A stretch of 64,000 bases of DNA from Flagellimonas olearia (GCF_009184425.1 NZ_WELG01000001.1:1611870-1675869), one strand, 5' to 3'; shown: positions 8,291-17,229, numbered from the stretch's first letter. Notes: generated from the letters alone by a model not told the origin. Program-made: numbers and translations.

Positions 8291-9583
8291 ATGAAACAAA
8301 TAATAACCATCATATGTCTCGTTTTTGGGGTTTTACTACAAGCACAACAAACCCCTGCTGCCCCACAGACCGAACAAGTTGCCATTTTTGGTGCCACGGC
8401 CCATATTGGTAATGGGGAAGTGATAGAAAATTGCACCATCATTTTTAATGATGGTAAGATAACGGCCATAGGAGCGGACCTTATGGCACCAACCATTGGC
8501 ACCATGATCAATGCCCAAGGAAAGCATGTATATCCCGGTTTTATAGCTCCGTCCAAATCTTTGGGCCTTGTGGAAGTGGATGCAGTGCGCGCGAGTAACG
8601 ACCAAGATGAACTTGGGGAAATGATTCCCAACATACGCAGTATAGTTGCGTATAATGCAGAGTCGAAAGTAGTAGAAAGCATGCGACCCAATGGAGTGCT
8701 TTTGGCACAGATAACCCCAAAAGGCGGTAGAATCTCGGGAACCTCAACCATTGTACAGTTTGATGCCTGGAACTGGGAAGATGCTGCGATAAAATGGGAT
8801 GACGGCATCCATTTGAACTGGCCTTCCCTGTTCAGAAAAGGAAGCTCCTGGCTGGGAGAACCCAATGCCTTTTTGCCCAATAAAAACTATCAGGAACAGG
8901 TTGATGAGGTGCTGACCTTCATACAAAATGCCAAAGCGTATGGAGCAGGAACATCCCAAGAACTCAACCTCTCCTTTGCGGCCATGCAAGGTCTTTTTAA
9001 CGGCTCACAACGCTTGTACATCCATGCCAATGGGGAAAAAGAAATCATGGATGCCGTTACCAGTGCCAAAAAAGCTGGCATACAACATAGTGTTGTGGTA
9101 GGTGGATACCGGGCCCATAAAATCACCGACTTTTTAAAGCAGAACAACATCCCGGTATTGGTCAGTGAGCCCCATGCCCTTCCCCAATTTGATGATGATG
9201 ATTACGACTTTCCGTATAAATTACCCAAATTGTTGGTAGACGCCGGTCTATTGGTAGGTCTACAAAACGAATCCATGTCCAACTTCCAGACCCGAAACCT
9301 TCCCTTTTATGCCGGACAGGTGGCCGGGCAGGGCTTGGATAAAGAAAAGGCTCTTCAACTACTTACAGGGAACACTGCAAAGATTTTAGGCATCGATGCC
9401 GATTACGGTACCTTGGAAGTAGGCAAAAACGCCACTTTATTCATCTCCGAAGGAGACGCTTTGGATATGCGCACCAATCAGCTTACCAAAGCCTTTATCG
9501 ATGGTAGGGACATTTCGTTGGAAACCCACCAAACCGAACTTTGGAAACGGTATATGGGCAAATACGATAGCGAAGGAAAATAA
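8291..9583 (+). CDS. Exported amidohydrolase-fold protein lacking the HxH metal motif
   Basis: 430 residues with signal peptide MKQIITIICLVFGVLLQAQ. The fold is recognisable from the N-terminal beta-sandwich (ENCTIIFNDGKITAIGADL), VYPGFI and the C-terminal LTGNTAKILGIDADYGTLEV plus GKNATLFISEGD. The usual GFIDxHxH is replaced by GFIAPSKS (Ser88, Ser90), so the binuclear metal centre cannot form in the normal way. It resembles the first half of the preceding 979-residue protein and is 10 bp downstream of it, suggesting a shared complex or a structural partner. A catalytic role is doubtful. The ATG at 8291 was chosen over an earlier one because of the signal peptide. Confidence 0.78.
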   Translation: MKQIITIICLVFGVLLQAQQTPAAPQTEQVAIFGATAHIGNGEVIENCTIIFNDGKITAIGADLMAPTIGTMINAQGKHVYPGFIAPSKSLGLVEVDAVRASNDQDELGEMIPNIRSIVAYNAESKVVESMRPNGVLLAQITPKGGRISGTSTIVQFDAWNWEDAAIKWDDGIHLNWPSLFRKGSSWLGEPNAFLPNKNYQEQVDEVLTFIQNAKAYGAGTSQELNLSFAAMQGLFNGSQRLYIHANGEKEIMDAVTSAKKAGIQHSVVVGGYRAHKITDFLKQNNIPVLVSEPHALPQFDDDDYDFPYKLPKLLVDAGLLVGLQNESMSNFQTRNLPFYAGQVAGQGLDKEKALQLLTGNTAKILGIDADYGTLEVGKNATLFISEGDALDMRTNQLTKAFIDGRDISLETHQTELWKRYMGKYDSEGK

Positions 9584-9618
9584 AAAAAGAGCGGCGTTCA
9601 AATGAACGCCGCTCCCCT
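9582..9618. terminator. Bidirectional terminator between convergent genes
   Basis: A perfect 12-bp stem (9589-9600 with 9603-9614) is flanked by A7 on the left and CCCTTTT on the right, so it can end transcription of the amidohydrolase genes (plus) and the DUF6503 gene (minus). Confidence 0.85.
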
Positions 9619-9640
9619 TTTAACAAATCTCCAATAGTAA

Positions 9641-10444
9641 TCAGTTCGTTTTGGCTTCTACAGATACAGCCCCTTCAGGTCTGGCATAAAATTCTTTGGG
9701 TTTGGGCGTTGCACTCAAGGCCACATCAGTAAAAACCACTGTGCTTTTGGGGTCAAGAATAGTTCTTCCTTCGTAATTGTACCACGTAATGGATTTGGGC
9801 AGTACCAATCCGTTTACGGTCTGCCAATCATCATACCGAATCCATTTTACATTATCCGATTTCTCCCCTGTACGGTAGGTGACCGTATAGCCCAACCATG
9901 TCATTTGATGGGTGTCCGGGTCAAAATGGATGTAGTATTCATCCTTTGACGAGACGCCTACTCCAGATTCATAGGCAATCCTTACACCGGGATATTCTTT
10001 CCCTTCAAACCTCAACGCGTCAGTTTCGCCATACACTATACCATCATCTGCCAAAACGAATGGCATGGCATAGAAGTAGAACATCAGGTTATGGTAGAAG
10101 GCCGCATCCCCCTTATAGGTTGATTCCGGGTCCAATAACCATATTTCGGTACCATCAAACCCCATGGAGACCCCCTTGGAATCCACCCGGTCCCTTCTGG
10201 ACCAAAGGTCCACCGTATGGGTTTCAGGGTTATCAGGATGGGGGATAACAAAAGATAAGGTTCTTTGTTGCTTCCACAGTTCCAATCCACCATGACCCTC
10301 AAAAACCTGCTTCATGGCATCAGGGTAATGGGAAGGTTGTTCGGTCGCTTTTTCCGGAACAGAACTTTGGACAGCTTCCGGTTTGACATTAGGTTTGCAT
10401 GCCCCTAGAATCATAACTAGGGCTAGGATGGTTATTTTTTTCAT
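9641..10444 (-). CDS. DUF6503-family lipoprotein
   Basis: 267 residues, lipoprotein signal MKKITILALVMILGAC (Cys16), then a short Pro/Glu-rich linker and an all-beta domain resembling outer-membrane lipoprotein-sorting (LolA/LolB-like) folds: LWSRRDRVDSKGVSMGFDGT, IWLLDPES, YYIHFDPDTHQMTWLGYTV and a closing FYARPEGA. I recall this family in Bacteroidota as DUF6503; no function is established. The frame also opens at a TTG two codons earlier, but the ATG at 10444 matches the signal peptide. It is divergent from the TrmH-type gene and has its own terminator. Confidence 0.7.
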   Translation of the reverse strand: MKKITILALVMILGACKPNVKPEAVQSSVPEKATEQPSHYPDAMKQVFEGHGGLELWKQQRTLSFVIPHPDNPETHTVDLWSRRDRVDSKGVSMGFDGTEIWLLDPESTYKGDAAFYHNLMFYFYAMPFVLADDGIVYGETDALRFEGKEYPGVRIAYESGVGVSSKDEYYIHFDPDTHQMTWLGYTVTYRTGEKSDNVKWIRYDDWQTVNGLVLPKSITWYNYEGRTILDPKSTVVFTDVALSATPKPKEFYARPEGAVSVEAKTN

Positions 10445-10499
10445 GGTCAATAAATTTCACGATTGGTCGAAAACCCCTTTTATTAATTACAGGAATCTC

Positions 10500-10507
10500 T
10501 ATTTTTG
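10500..10507 (+). promoter_or_regulatory. -7 box for the TrmH-type gene (TATTTTTG)
   Basis: TATTTTTG ends 7 nt before the ATG at 10515, predicting a leader of only a few nucleotides. Confidence 0.5.
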
Positions 10508-10514
10508 GACTGTG

Positions 10515-11315
10515 ATGGAAGCCAAATTGATCAGCAGTCTCCAAAATCCTTTGGTAAAAAAAACACTGCTCCTTAAAGAAAAAGCCCGGGAACGGAAAAA
10601 AACCGGCCGTTTTGTCGTGGAAGGCAGGCGCGAGATGGAACTGGCCCAAAAAGGGGGGTATGTGTTGGAAACGGTGTTTTTCTGTACTGAAGTCTTTGCT
10701 GAAACAGACATCGATTCTTTTTTAGGGAATCTGCAAACCGAATTGGTCCAACTTACCCAACAGGTTTATGAAAAACTCGCCTACCGGGAAACCACGGAAG
10801 GAATTCTGGCCATTGCGAAAAGTAAGTCCCACGCCTTGGATGGGATTCAATTCAAAAACAAATCCCCTTTGATTCTTGTGGCCGAAGCCCCTGAAAAACC
10901 GGGCAATGTGGGAGCCTTGCTACGAACCGCGGATGCAGCTGCCCTGGATGCCGTGCTGATTGCCAATCCCAAATCTGACCTGTACAACCCTAATATTATC
11001 CGTTCCAGTGTGGGTTGTGTCTTTACCAATACCATTGGAATGGGGTCTACGGAAGAGATCATTAACTTCCTTAAAGCGAACCATGTAACCATCTATTGCG
11101 CTGCCTTATCGGCCTCCAAAAACTATGTGGAATGTAACTTTAAACCCGCTACGGCCATTGTTGTGGGCACCGAGGCTACAGGCCTAACAGAAGATTGGCT
11201 GCAAAACTCTGACCAAAATATAATCATTCCAATGCAGGGTGAAATCGACTCCATGAATGTTTCCGTATCGGCGGCAATACTTATATTTGAAGCCAAGCGG
11301 CAACGTGGATTTTAA
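10515..11315 (+). CDS. SpoU/TrmH-family RNA 2'-O-methyltransferase
   Basis: 266 residues. An N-terminal substrate-binding domain (L30e-like, about 1-95) contains KARERKKTGRFVVEGRRE, and the C-terminal SPOUT domain carries the three knot motifs: motif 1 NPNIIRSSVGCVF near 157, motif 2 VVGTEATGLTEDWL near 215 and motif 3 IPMQGEIDSMNVSVSAAI near 237. SAM-dependent 2'-O-ribose methylation of rRNA or tRNA is the known role; which RNA is not determinable. The open frame extends far upstream on the opposite strand of the DUF6503 gene, but the conserved N-terminus begins at the ATG at 10515. Three nt separate it from the M48 gene. Confidence 0.88.
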   Translation: MEAKLISSLQNPLVKKTLLLKEKARERKKTGRFVVEGRREMELAQKGGYVLETVFFCTEVFAETDIDSFLGNLQTELVQLTQQVYEKLAYRETTEGILAIAKSKSHALDGIQFKNKSPLILVAEAPEKPGNVGALLRTADAAALDAVLIANPKSDLYNPNIIRSSVGCVFTNTIGMGSTEEIINFLKANHVTIYCAALSASKNYVECNFKPATAIVVGTEATGLTEDWLQNSDQNIIIPMQGEIDSMNVSVSAAILIFEAKRQRGF

Positions 11316-11318
11316 GCT

Positions 11319-12551
11319 ATGGAGAAAAATCTACTCTTTTATGTAATCCTTGCGATTTTGGTCATCCAGTATTTGGTGCATTTGCTGCTGGAATATTTGA
11401 ACGCCAAACGATTCAAATCCAAAGTACCTCAAGAACTTTCCGATGTTTTTGACGAAGCGGAATACCAAAAATCTCAGGAATACAAAAAGGCCAACTACCG
11501 TTTTGGATTGCTTTCTGATGGATTTTCGCTTGTCCTTACCCTGGTTTTTTTATGGTTTGGGGGATTTGAATGGGTAGACCAACTGACACGCTCCTTCACA
11601 GAGAACCCCATTCCCATGGCATTGGTATTTTTTGGGTTCATTATGTTGGGCAGCGCAATCATAGGGCTACCATTCTCATACTACAAAACCTTTGTGATCG
11701 AAGAAACCTACGGCTTTAACAAGACCACAAAAAAACTGTTCTTTTTGGACAAGCTCAAAGGAGCTATCCTTACCATTCTTTTTGGTGGTGGAATACTTTC
11801 ATTGTTCATGCTCTTTTACCAATGGACCGGTCCAAATTTTTGGCTTTATGCATGGTTGCTCATCGGAGCGGTCATTCTTTTCATCAACTTGTTCTACAGC
11901 AGACTCATCGTACCCTTGTTCAACAAGCAGACTCCCCTTGATGATGGTAGCCTAAAGAATGCCATTGAAAATTACGCCCAAAAAGTGGGCTTCGAACTCA
12001 AGAATATCTTTGTGATCGATGGGTCCAAACGATCCACCAAAGCGAACGCTTATTTTTCCGGATTGGGCAAGGAAAAACGCATTACACTGTTCGACACGTT
12101 GATCAACGACCTCGATGAAGAGGAAATCGTGGCCGTATTGGCCCACGAAGTAGGCCATTACAAAAGAAAGCATATCATATTCAACCTTTTGGCCTCTTTG
12201 GGCTCTATGGGCCTTACCCTATACATCCTGTCGGTATTCATCAACCACCCGGAAATTTCAAGGGCCATTGGGGTATCCATTCCGAGTTTTCATGCAGGGC
12301 TTATTGGGTTTGCTTTATTGTACAGCCCCATTTCGGAAATCACTGGACTTGCCATGAACTATCTGTCACGAAAATTTGAGTTCCAAGCGGACGACTATGC
12401 CAAAATGACCTTTGCGGCCACTCCGCTGGTCACCTCGTTAAAAAAGCTTTCCAAGAACAGTTTGAGCAATCTCACCCCGCATCCCGCATACGTTTTTGTC
12501 CACTATTCCCATCCCCCATTGGTTGAGCGCATCAGGAACTTAAAGGCATAG
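11319..12551 (+). CDS. M48-family membrane metallopeptidase (Ste24/CAAX prenyl protease 1-like)
   Basis: 410 residues with hydrophobic segments near 5-22, 65-85, 100-120, 145-165, 175-195 and two more after 290, flanking the catalytic motif VLAHEVGHYKRKH (HExxH near 275) and the third-ligand region EFQADDYAKM near 350. The N-terminal part (ELSDVFDEAEYQKSQEYKK) is the Ste24-type domain. In bacteria these enzymes act in membrane-protein quality control; no prenylation is implied. It follows the methyltransferase by 3 nt and is 44 bp before rel, which has its own promoter. Confidence 0.9.
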   Translation: MEKNLLFYVILAILVIQYLVHLLLEYLNAKRFKSKVPQELSDVFDEAEYQKSQEYKKANYRFGLLSDGFSLVLTLVFLWFGGFEWVDQLTRSFTENPIPMALVFFGFIMLGSAIIGLPFSYYKTFVIEETYGFNKTTKKLFFLDKLKGAILTILFGGGILSLFMLFYQWTGPNFWLYAWLLIGAVILFINLFYSRLIVPLFNKQTPLDDGSLKNAIENYAQKVGFELKNIFVIDGSKRSTKANAYFSGLGKEKRITLFDTLINDLDEEEIVAVLAHEVGHYKRKHIIFNLLASLGSMGLTLYILSVFINHPEISRAIGVSIPSFHAGLIGFALLYSPISEITGLAMNYLSRKFEFQADDYAKMTFAATPLVTSLKKLSKNSLSNLTPHPAYVFVHYSHPPLVERIRNLKA

Positions 12552-12557
12552 TTTTTG

Positions 12558-12588
12558 TTGTTTAGCTGTAAAGATTGTGCTAACTTTA
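12558..12588 (+). promoter_or_regulatory. Promoter of rel (TTG-N20-TAACTTTA)
   Basis: TTG at 12558-12560 and TAACTTTA at 12581-12588 are 20 nt apart; the last base differs from the TAnnTTTG consensus. The box ends 7 nt before the ATG at 12596. Confidence 0.5.
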
Positions 12589-12595
12589 ATATACT

Positions 12596-14800
12596 ATGAC
12601 GGAGGCAGCCATTGAAAAAGAAAACAAAGAGATTGCCAAGCAATACAAAGAATTGCTTCGCATCAGCTATCAGACCTTGTCCGATGAGGATAAAAAACTG
12701 ATACGCTCCGCCTTTGACGTAGCCGTGGATGCCCATAAGGAACAACGTCGGAAATCTGGTGAAGCCTATATTTTCCATCCCATAGCCGTGGCCAAGATCG
12801 TGGCCTCTAAAATTGGCCTCGATGCCGTTTCCATCGCCTCTGCCCTACTTCACGATGTAGTTGAGGACACTCCCTATACCTTAGCGGATATTGAGCGTAT
12901 GTTCGGCGAAACCGTGGCCCGTATCGTGGATGGACTTACCAAGATCGCCCACCTTAAAAAGGATATGGACATTAGTCAGCAAGCAGAGAATTTCCGAAAA
13001 ATGCTGCTGACCCTTCATGACGATGTCCGGGTAATCATCATCAAAATTGCCGATCGGTACCACAACATGCTCACCATGGATTCCATGCCCGAGCACAAGC
13101 AGGTAAAAATCGCTTCGGAAACCTTATACATTTATGCTCCATTGGCCCACAGGATTGGTCTGTACAACATCAAGACCCACTTGGAGGACCTTGCCCTAAA
13201 GTATACGGAACCCGAAGTCTACAAGGACATTCAGGCAAAAATCGTGGACTCTGAGGAGGACCAAATGGCCTATATTGAGGATTTTTCCAATGTGATCCGA
13301 AATTCATTGGACAAGGAAGGTCTCAATTATTACATCAAAGGGCGGATGAAATCCATTTTCTCCATCCGAAGAAAGATGAAGGCACAAAATGTCTCCTTTG
13401 ATGAGGTATATGACAAGTTTGCCATACGGATCATCTATAAATCCGATCGCAAGAATGAAAAATTTCTGGCCTGGAAAATCTATTCCATAGTCACGGATCA
13501 CTTTACCCCCAACCCCGTTCGCCTCAGGGACTGGATCACCTCCCCAAAATCAACGGGATACGAGGCATTGCACATCACTGTTATGGGTCCAAAAGGCCGG
13601 TGGGTAGAGGTACAGATACGCAGTGAGCGGATGCACGAAATAGCCGAAAAAGGCTATGCCGCGCACTTTAAATACAAACACGGGGACCAGAAGGAACAGG
13701 GAATTGAAGGATGGCTCAACCGCTTACAGGAAGCTTTGGAAAGTGCCAATGGCAATGCCGTGGACTTTGTGGAAGAGTTCAAACTCAACCTGTATTCCAA
13801 GGAAATTTTTGTGTTTACCCCCAAAGGAGACCTCAAATCCATGCCCAAAGGAGCCACAGCCTTGGACTTTGCCTTCCACATCCATACCGAAATAGGCATG
13901 AAAACCCGTGGGGCCCGAGTAAATGGAAAGTTGGTACCCCTAGGTACCCAGCTCAAGAGTGGGGACCAAGTGGAGATCATCACCTCGGAAAGTGCCAAAC
14001 CCACCCAGACTTGGTTGGACTATACCCAAACGGCAAGGGCTCGTTCCAAGATCAAATCCTCTTTAAGTGAGGAAAAGAAAGCTGTTGCCGCCGAAGGAAA
14101 GGAAATCCTACGCAGAAAGCTAAAGTCACAAAAGATAACCTTGAACGAGGATGCCATCAACAAGTTGGTCACCTATTTTAAGTTAAAGACCAGTCTGGAT
14201 CTTTTCTACCGGGTGGGTATCGGGGTCATAGACAATGATAAGCTAAAGGATTTTGCCTCATCCTATCATAACGCCTTCCTTAATTTCTTTAAAAATAAAA
14301 TTCGCCGGAATCCTGCACCCAAGGATGTTGACAAGGATGAAATCACCATCAAATATGACATGCTCGTATTTGGCAAGGAAGAGGAAAAGCTAAACTATAA
14401 GCTCTCGCAGTGCTGTAATCCCATTCCGGGTGACGATGTTTTTGGTTTTGTAAGCGTAAACGATGGCATTAAGGTACACAAGAAGAATTGTCCCAACGCC
14501 ATTTCATTACAATCCAACTACGCCTATCGAATCATGTCGGCCAAATGGATAGATTCCACACAGGAAGAGTTTTCGGTGGACATAAAATTGACCGGGATCG
14601 ACAATCTGGGATTGGTCAACGACATTACCCGAATCATCTCGGACAATATGCACGTGAACATGCGCAGCCTCAACTTTAATGCGGACGGCGGCACTTTTAC
14701 CGGAAAGATCACCTTGGTAGTGAAAAACAACAACATCCTAAAAAAGTTGATGGATAATCTTAAGCGGGTCGAGGGAATAGATAAAGTGACCAGAATTTAA
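12596..14800 (+). CDS. rel: Bifunctional (p)ppGpp synthetase/hydrolase Rel
   Basis: 734 residues with the full Rel/SpoT layout. The HD hydrolase domain (about 40-190) has FHPIAVAKIV and the catalytic HDVVEDT, so hydrolysis should be functional. The synthetase domain (about 250-370) contains YDKFAIRIIYKSD and LRDWITSPKSTGYEALHI. TGS (about 400-460, FVFTPKGDLKSMPKGATALD), a zinc-finger/RIS-like region containing SQCCNPIPGDDVFGF, and a C-terminal ACT domain (LTGIDNLGLVNDITRII) follow. It is probably the main stringent-response enzyme of the cell. Fur lies 43 bp downstream with a separate promoter. Confidence 0.95.
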   Translation: MTEAAIEKENKEIAKQYKELLRISYQTLSDEDKKLIRSAFDVAVDAHKEQRRKSGEAYIFHPIAVAKIVASKIGLDAVSIASALLHDVVEDTPYTLADIERMFGETVARIVDGLTKIAHLKKDMDISQQAENFRKMLLTLHDDVRVIIIKIADRYHNMLTMDSMPEHKQVKIASETLYIYAPLAHRIGLYNIKTHLEDLALKYTEPEVYKDIQAKIVDSEEDQMAYIEDFSNVIRNSLDKEGLNYYIKGRMKSIFSIRRKMKAQNVSFDEVYDKFAIRIIYKSDRKNEKFLAWKIYSIVTDHFTPNPVRLRDWITSPKSTGYEALHITVMGPKGRWVEVQIRSERMHEIAEKGYAAHFKYKHGDQKEQGIEGWLNRLQEALESANGNAVDFVEEFKLNLYSKEIFVFTPKGDLKSMPKGATALDFAFHIHTEIGMKTRGARVNGKLVPLGTQLKSGDQVEIITSESAKPTQTWLDYTQTARARSKIKSSLSEEKKAVAAEGKEILRRKLKSQKITLNEDAINKLVTYFKLKTSLDLFYRVGIGVIDNDKLKDFASSYHNAFLNFFKNKIRRNPAPKDVDKDEITIKYDMLVFGKEEEKLNYKLSQCCNPIPGDDVFGFVSVNDGIKVHKKNCPNAISLQSNYAYRIMSAKWIDSTQEEFSVDIKLTGIDNLGLVNDITRIISDNMHVNMRSLNFNADGGTFTGKITLVVKNNNILKKLMDNLKRVEGIDKVTRI

Positions 14801-14810
14801 TTTTTAGCTG

Positions 14811-14818
14811 TACCTTTG
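14811..14818 (+). promoter_or_regulatory. -7 box for fur-purA (TACCTTTG)
   Basis: TACCTTTG lies 25 nt before the fur ATG, in the short gap after rel. No good TTG is seen at the -33 distance. Confidence 0.5.
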
Positions 14819-14843
14819 TGCATTAGCATAGGTAGAGAAAGCC

Positions 14844-15299
14844 ATGGGGAACAATAAAAATCAGGAAATCGTAAAAAACGTGTTCACTGCCTTCCTTGAG
14901 GAAAAAGGACACCGCAAAACACCGGAACGCTACGCTATCCTACAAGAAATCTATGAGAGTGATGACCACTTTGACGTGGAATCCCTCTACATCAAGATGA
15001 AAACCAAAAACTACCGGGTAAGCCGGGCCACCCTCTACAATACCATAGAATTGCTGATGGAATGCAAACTGGTACGCAAGCACCAATTTGGAAAAAGTCA
15101 GGCGCAATACGAGAAATCCTATTTTGATCGCCAGCACGACCATGTGATCTTGACCGATACCGGTGAGGTGGTTGAATTCTGCGACCCTCGCATTCAATCC
15201 ATCAAGAAAACCATTGAGGAGGTTTTCGACATCAAGATCAGCAATCACTCATTATATTTCTACGGCACCCGAAACAAAGAAGAAAACCTAACAGAATAA
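14844..15299 (+). CDS. fur: Fur-family transcriptional repressor without the CxxC zinc site
   Basis: 151 residues. A winged-helix N-terminus ([20 protein letters not shown], then the recognition helix [15 protein letters not shown]) is followed by a dimerisation domain with the regulatory-metal segment [16 protein letters not shown]. In E. coli-type Fur the equivalent position reads HLIC-x-x-CG; here Leu and Thr replace both cysteines, so the structural zinc site is absent, as I recall for other flavobacterial Fur proteins. Which metal or signal it senses (iron, or peroxide as in PerR) cannot be settled here. purA follows after 12 nt and is probably cotranscribed. Confidence 0.85.
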   Translation: MGNNKNQEIVKNVFTAFLEEKGHRKTPERYAILQEIYESDDHFDVESLYIKMKTKNYRVSRATLYNTIELLMECKLVRKHQFGKSQAQYEKSYFDRQHDHVILTDTGEVVEFCDPRIQSIKKTIEEVFDIKISNHSLYFYGTRNKEENLTE

Positions 15300-15311
15300 C
15301 CCACAAATTTC

Positions 15312-16580
15312 ATGGTAGATTTATTGCTTGGACTCCAATGGGGAGACGAAGGAAAAGGAAAAATTGTTGATGTACTGACCAAGGAATACGATATCATAGC
15401 CCGTTTTCAAGGGGGTCCGAACGCCGGACACACCTTGGAATTCGATGGCATTAAACACGTATTGCACACCATCCCTTCCGGGATTTTTCACAAAAATGCC
15501 ATCAATATTGTGGGCAACGGAGTGGTCATAGACCCCGTGATCTTTAAAAAGGAGCTGGAAAATCTGGACCAATTCAACATTGATATTGTATCCAAGCTAT
15601 TGATATCCAGAAAAGCACACCTGATCCTACCCACCCACCGTTTATTGGATGCCGCTTCGGAAGCCTCCAAGGGAAAGGCCAAGATCGGATCTACCCTTAA
15701 GGGTATTGGCCCTACGTATATGGACAAGACCGGACGTAACGGAATGCGAGTGGGCGATCTGGAATTTGAGGATTGGAAAACCAAATACCGTGCCTTGGCG
15801 GACAAGCATGAGGCCATGATCAATTTCTACAACGTGGAAATAGAGTACAATTTGGCCGAATTGGAAGCCGAATTCTGTGAAGGTGTGGAAAGGTTGAAAA
15901 CACTGACTTTTATAGACAGCGAGGAATATATTTTCAAAGCTCAGGCCGAAGGCAAAAAAATATTGGCCGAAGGCGCACAAGGCTCCTTATTGGACATTGA
16001 TTTTGGCACCTACCCTTTCGTGACTTCGTCAAACACCACAGCCGCAGGAGCTTGTACCGGTTTAGGGGTAGCTCCCAACAAGATTGAAAGGGTATTGGGT
16101 ATTTTTAAAGCCTATACCACACGTGTGGGCAGCGGACCTTTCCCCACAGAACTTTTTGATGCCGATGGCGAGACTATGGGTCGGGTAGGCAACGAATTTG
16201 GCGCCACTACAGGAAGACCAAGACGTTGTGGATGGTTGGATTTGGTAGCATTGAAATACGCCGTGCAAATCAATGGGGTTACTGAATTGATGATGATGAA
16301 GGCCGATGTACTCAGCGGCTTTAAAACCATCAAGGTATGTACTGCCTACGACTATAATGGCGAAAAAATCCATCATTTACCCTACAACATTGAGGAGAAG
16401 AACGTGACCCCCATTTATGAGGAACTAAAAGGTTGGGGCAAAGATCTTACCCAAATGACCAAAGCAGAAGAACTCCCTGATTCCCTAAATGACTATATCT
16501 CATTTTTGGAAGAACACCTTGGGGTTCCCATAAAGATTGTTTCGGTAGGTCCAGACAGACTTCAGACCATACACAGATAA
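15312..16580 (+). CDS. purA: Adenylosuccinate synthetase
   Basis: 422 residues, full length. The N-terminal GTP-binding loop reads LGLQWGDEGKGK (catalytic Asp and the P-loop-like GDEGKGK) and NAGHT follows. Later signatures are STLKGIGPTYMDKTGRNGMR, EGAQGSLLDIDFGTYPFVTS, RVGSGPFPTEL and the guanine-specificity-type NGVTELMMMKADVL. It condenses IMP with aspartate using GTP in the committed step to AMP. It lies 12 nt after fur, the second gene of an apparent fur-purA transcript. GTP use links it loosely to the Rel enzyme encoded just upstream. Confidence 0.97.
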   Translation: MVDLLLGLQWGDEGKGKIVDVLTKEYDIIARFQGGPNAGHTLEFDGIKHVLHTIPSGIFHKNAINIVGNGVVIDPVIFKKELENLDQFNIDIVSKLLISRKAHLILPTHRLLDAASEASKGKAKIGSTLKGIGPTYMDKTGRNGMRVGDLEFEDWKTKYRALADKHEAMINFYNVEIEYNLAELEAEFCEGVERLKTLTFIDSEEYIFKAQAEGKKILAEGAQGSLLDIDFGTYPFVTSSNTTAAGACTGLGVAPNKIERVLGIFKAYTTRVGSGPFPTELFDADGETMGRVGNEFGATTGRPRRCGWLDLVALKYAVQINGVTELMMMKADVLSGFKTIKVCTAYDYNGEKIHHLPYNIEEKNVTPIYEELKGWGKDLTQMTKAEELPDSLNDYISFLEEHLGVPIKIVSVGPDRLQTIHR

Positions 16581-16608
16581 ACTTTTTAAGGAAAGGTTTT
16601 TAAAACAG

Positions 16609-16660
16609 CCCTGAACACGCCAAATGAAACTACTGTTTTCGAAGGCCGTTCAGGGTTTCT
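16609..16660 (+). terminator. Possible terminator hairpin after purA
   Basis: CCCTGAAC at 16609-16616 can pair with GTTCAGGG at 16648-16655 across a 31-nt loop, followed by TTTCTTTG. The long loop makes this a weak terminator candidate. Confidence 0.35.
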
Positions 16661-16661
16661 T

Positions 16662-16677
16662 TGTGACTTAAGTCACT
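16662..16677. promoter_or_regulatory. CRP/FNR-like operator upstream of dps
   Basis: TGTGACTTAAGTCACT matches the CRP consensus TGTGA-N6-TCACA except at the last base, and 16663-16676 is a perfect 14-bp palindrome. Its centre (16669.5) is about 33 bp upstream of the centre of the dps -7 box, that is near -40 from the predicted start, the spacing of a class II activator site. Confidence 0.55.
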
Positions 16678-16698
16678 TCCCGGACAACCTCTTTCCCT

Positions 16699-16706
16699 TA
16701 AATTTG
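16699..16706 (+). promoter_or_regulatory. -7 box for dps (TAAATTTG)
   Basis: TAAATTTG lies 46 nt before the dps ATG. The expected -33 position has only TTC, next to the CRP-like palindrome, which fits an activator-dependent promoter. Confidence 0.55.
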
Positions 16707-16752
16707 CATCAGTAGTAAAACATCAAAACCGTAACACGTAAAAGAAAATATT

Positions 16753-17229
16753 ATGTCAAACCTGAATCAAATTGGTCTCGATAAAAAAGCTTCAAACGCA
16801 TTGTCCGAAAAACTGAACGAACTTCTGGCGAACTACCAGATTTTCTATATGAATGCAAGAGGGTTCCACTGGAACATCAAAGGGGAAAAGTTTTTTGAAC
16901 TGCACTTAAAATTTGAGGAACTTTACAATGATTCCCTCCTAAAAATCGATGAAATTGCGGAAAGAATCCTGACCCTTGGATTTACCCCGCTCCATACCTT
17001 TTCCGATTATTCCGAACTATCCACCATCAAAACTGCCAAAAACGTATCCGACGGCAAAGAAGCGGTAAGTCAAATTTTAAGCGGATACGAGGTGCTACTA
17101 CCTTTGGAAAGGGAACTTTTGGAAATGTCCGGCGACTCCAACGATGAGGGCACCAATGCCTTGATGAGCGATTATATCCGGGAACAGGAAAAGCTGGTCT
17201 GGATGTATTCTGCCTACATGAATGGATAG
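16753..17229 (+). CDS. dps: Dps-family ferritin-like DNA-protection protein
   Basis: 158 residues of the four-helix Dps fold. Helix A/B carries NARGFHWNIKGEKFFELH and FEELYND, whose His, Asp/Glu residues form the intersubunit ferroxidase site; the last helix has DYIREQEKLVWMYSAYM. Dps dodecamers oxidise and store iron and bind DNA under oxidative or starvation stress. The gene stands alone between a possible purA terminator and the OstA-like gene, with its own -7 box and a CRP-like palindrome upstream. A leader of about 40 nt is predicted. Confidence 0.93.
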   Translation: MSNLNQIGLDKKASNALSEKLNELLANYQIFYMNARGFHWNIKGEKFFELHLKFEELYNDSLLKIDEIAERILTLGFTPLHTFSDYSELSTIKTAKNVSDGKEAVSQILSGYEVLLPLERELLEMSGDSNDEGTNALMSDYIREQEKLVWMYSAYMNG

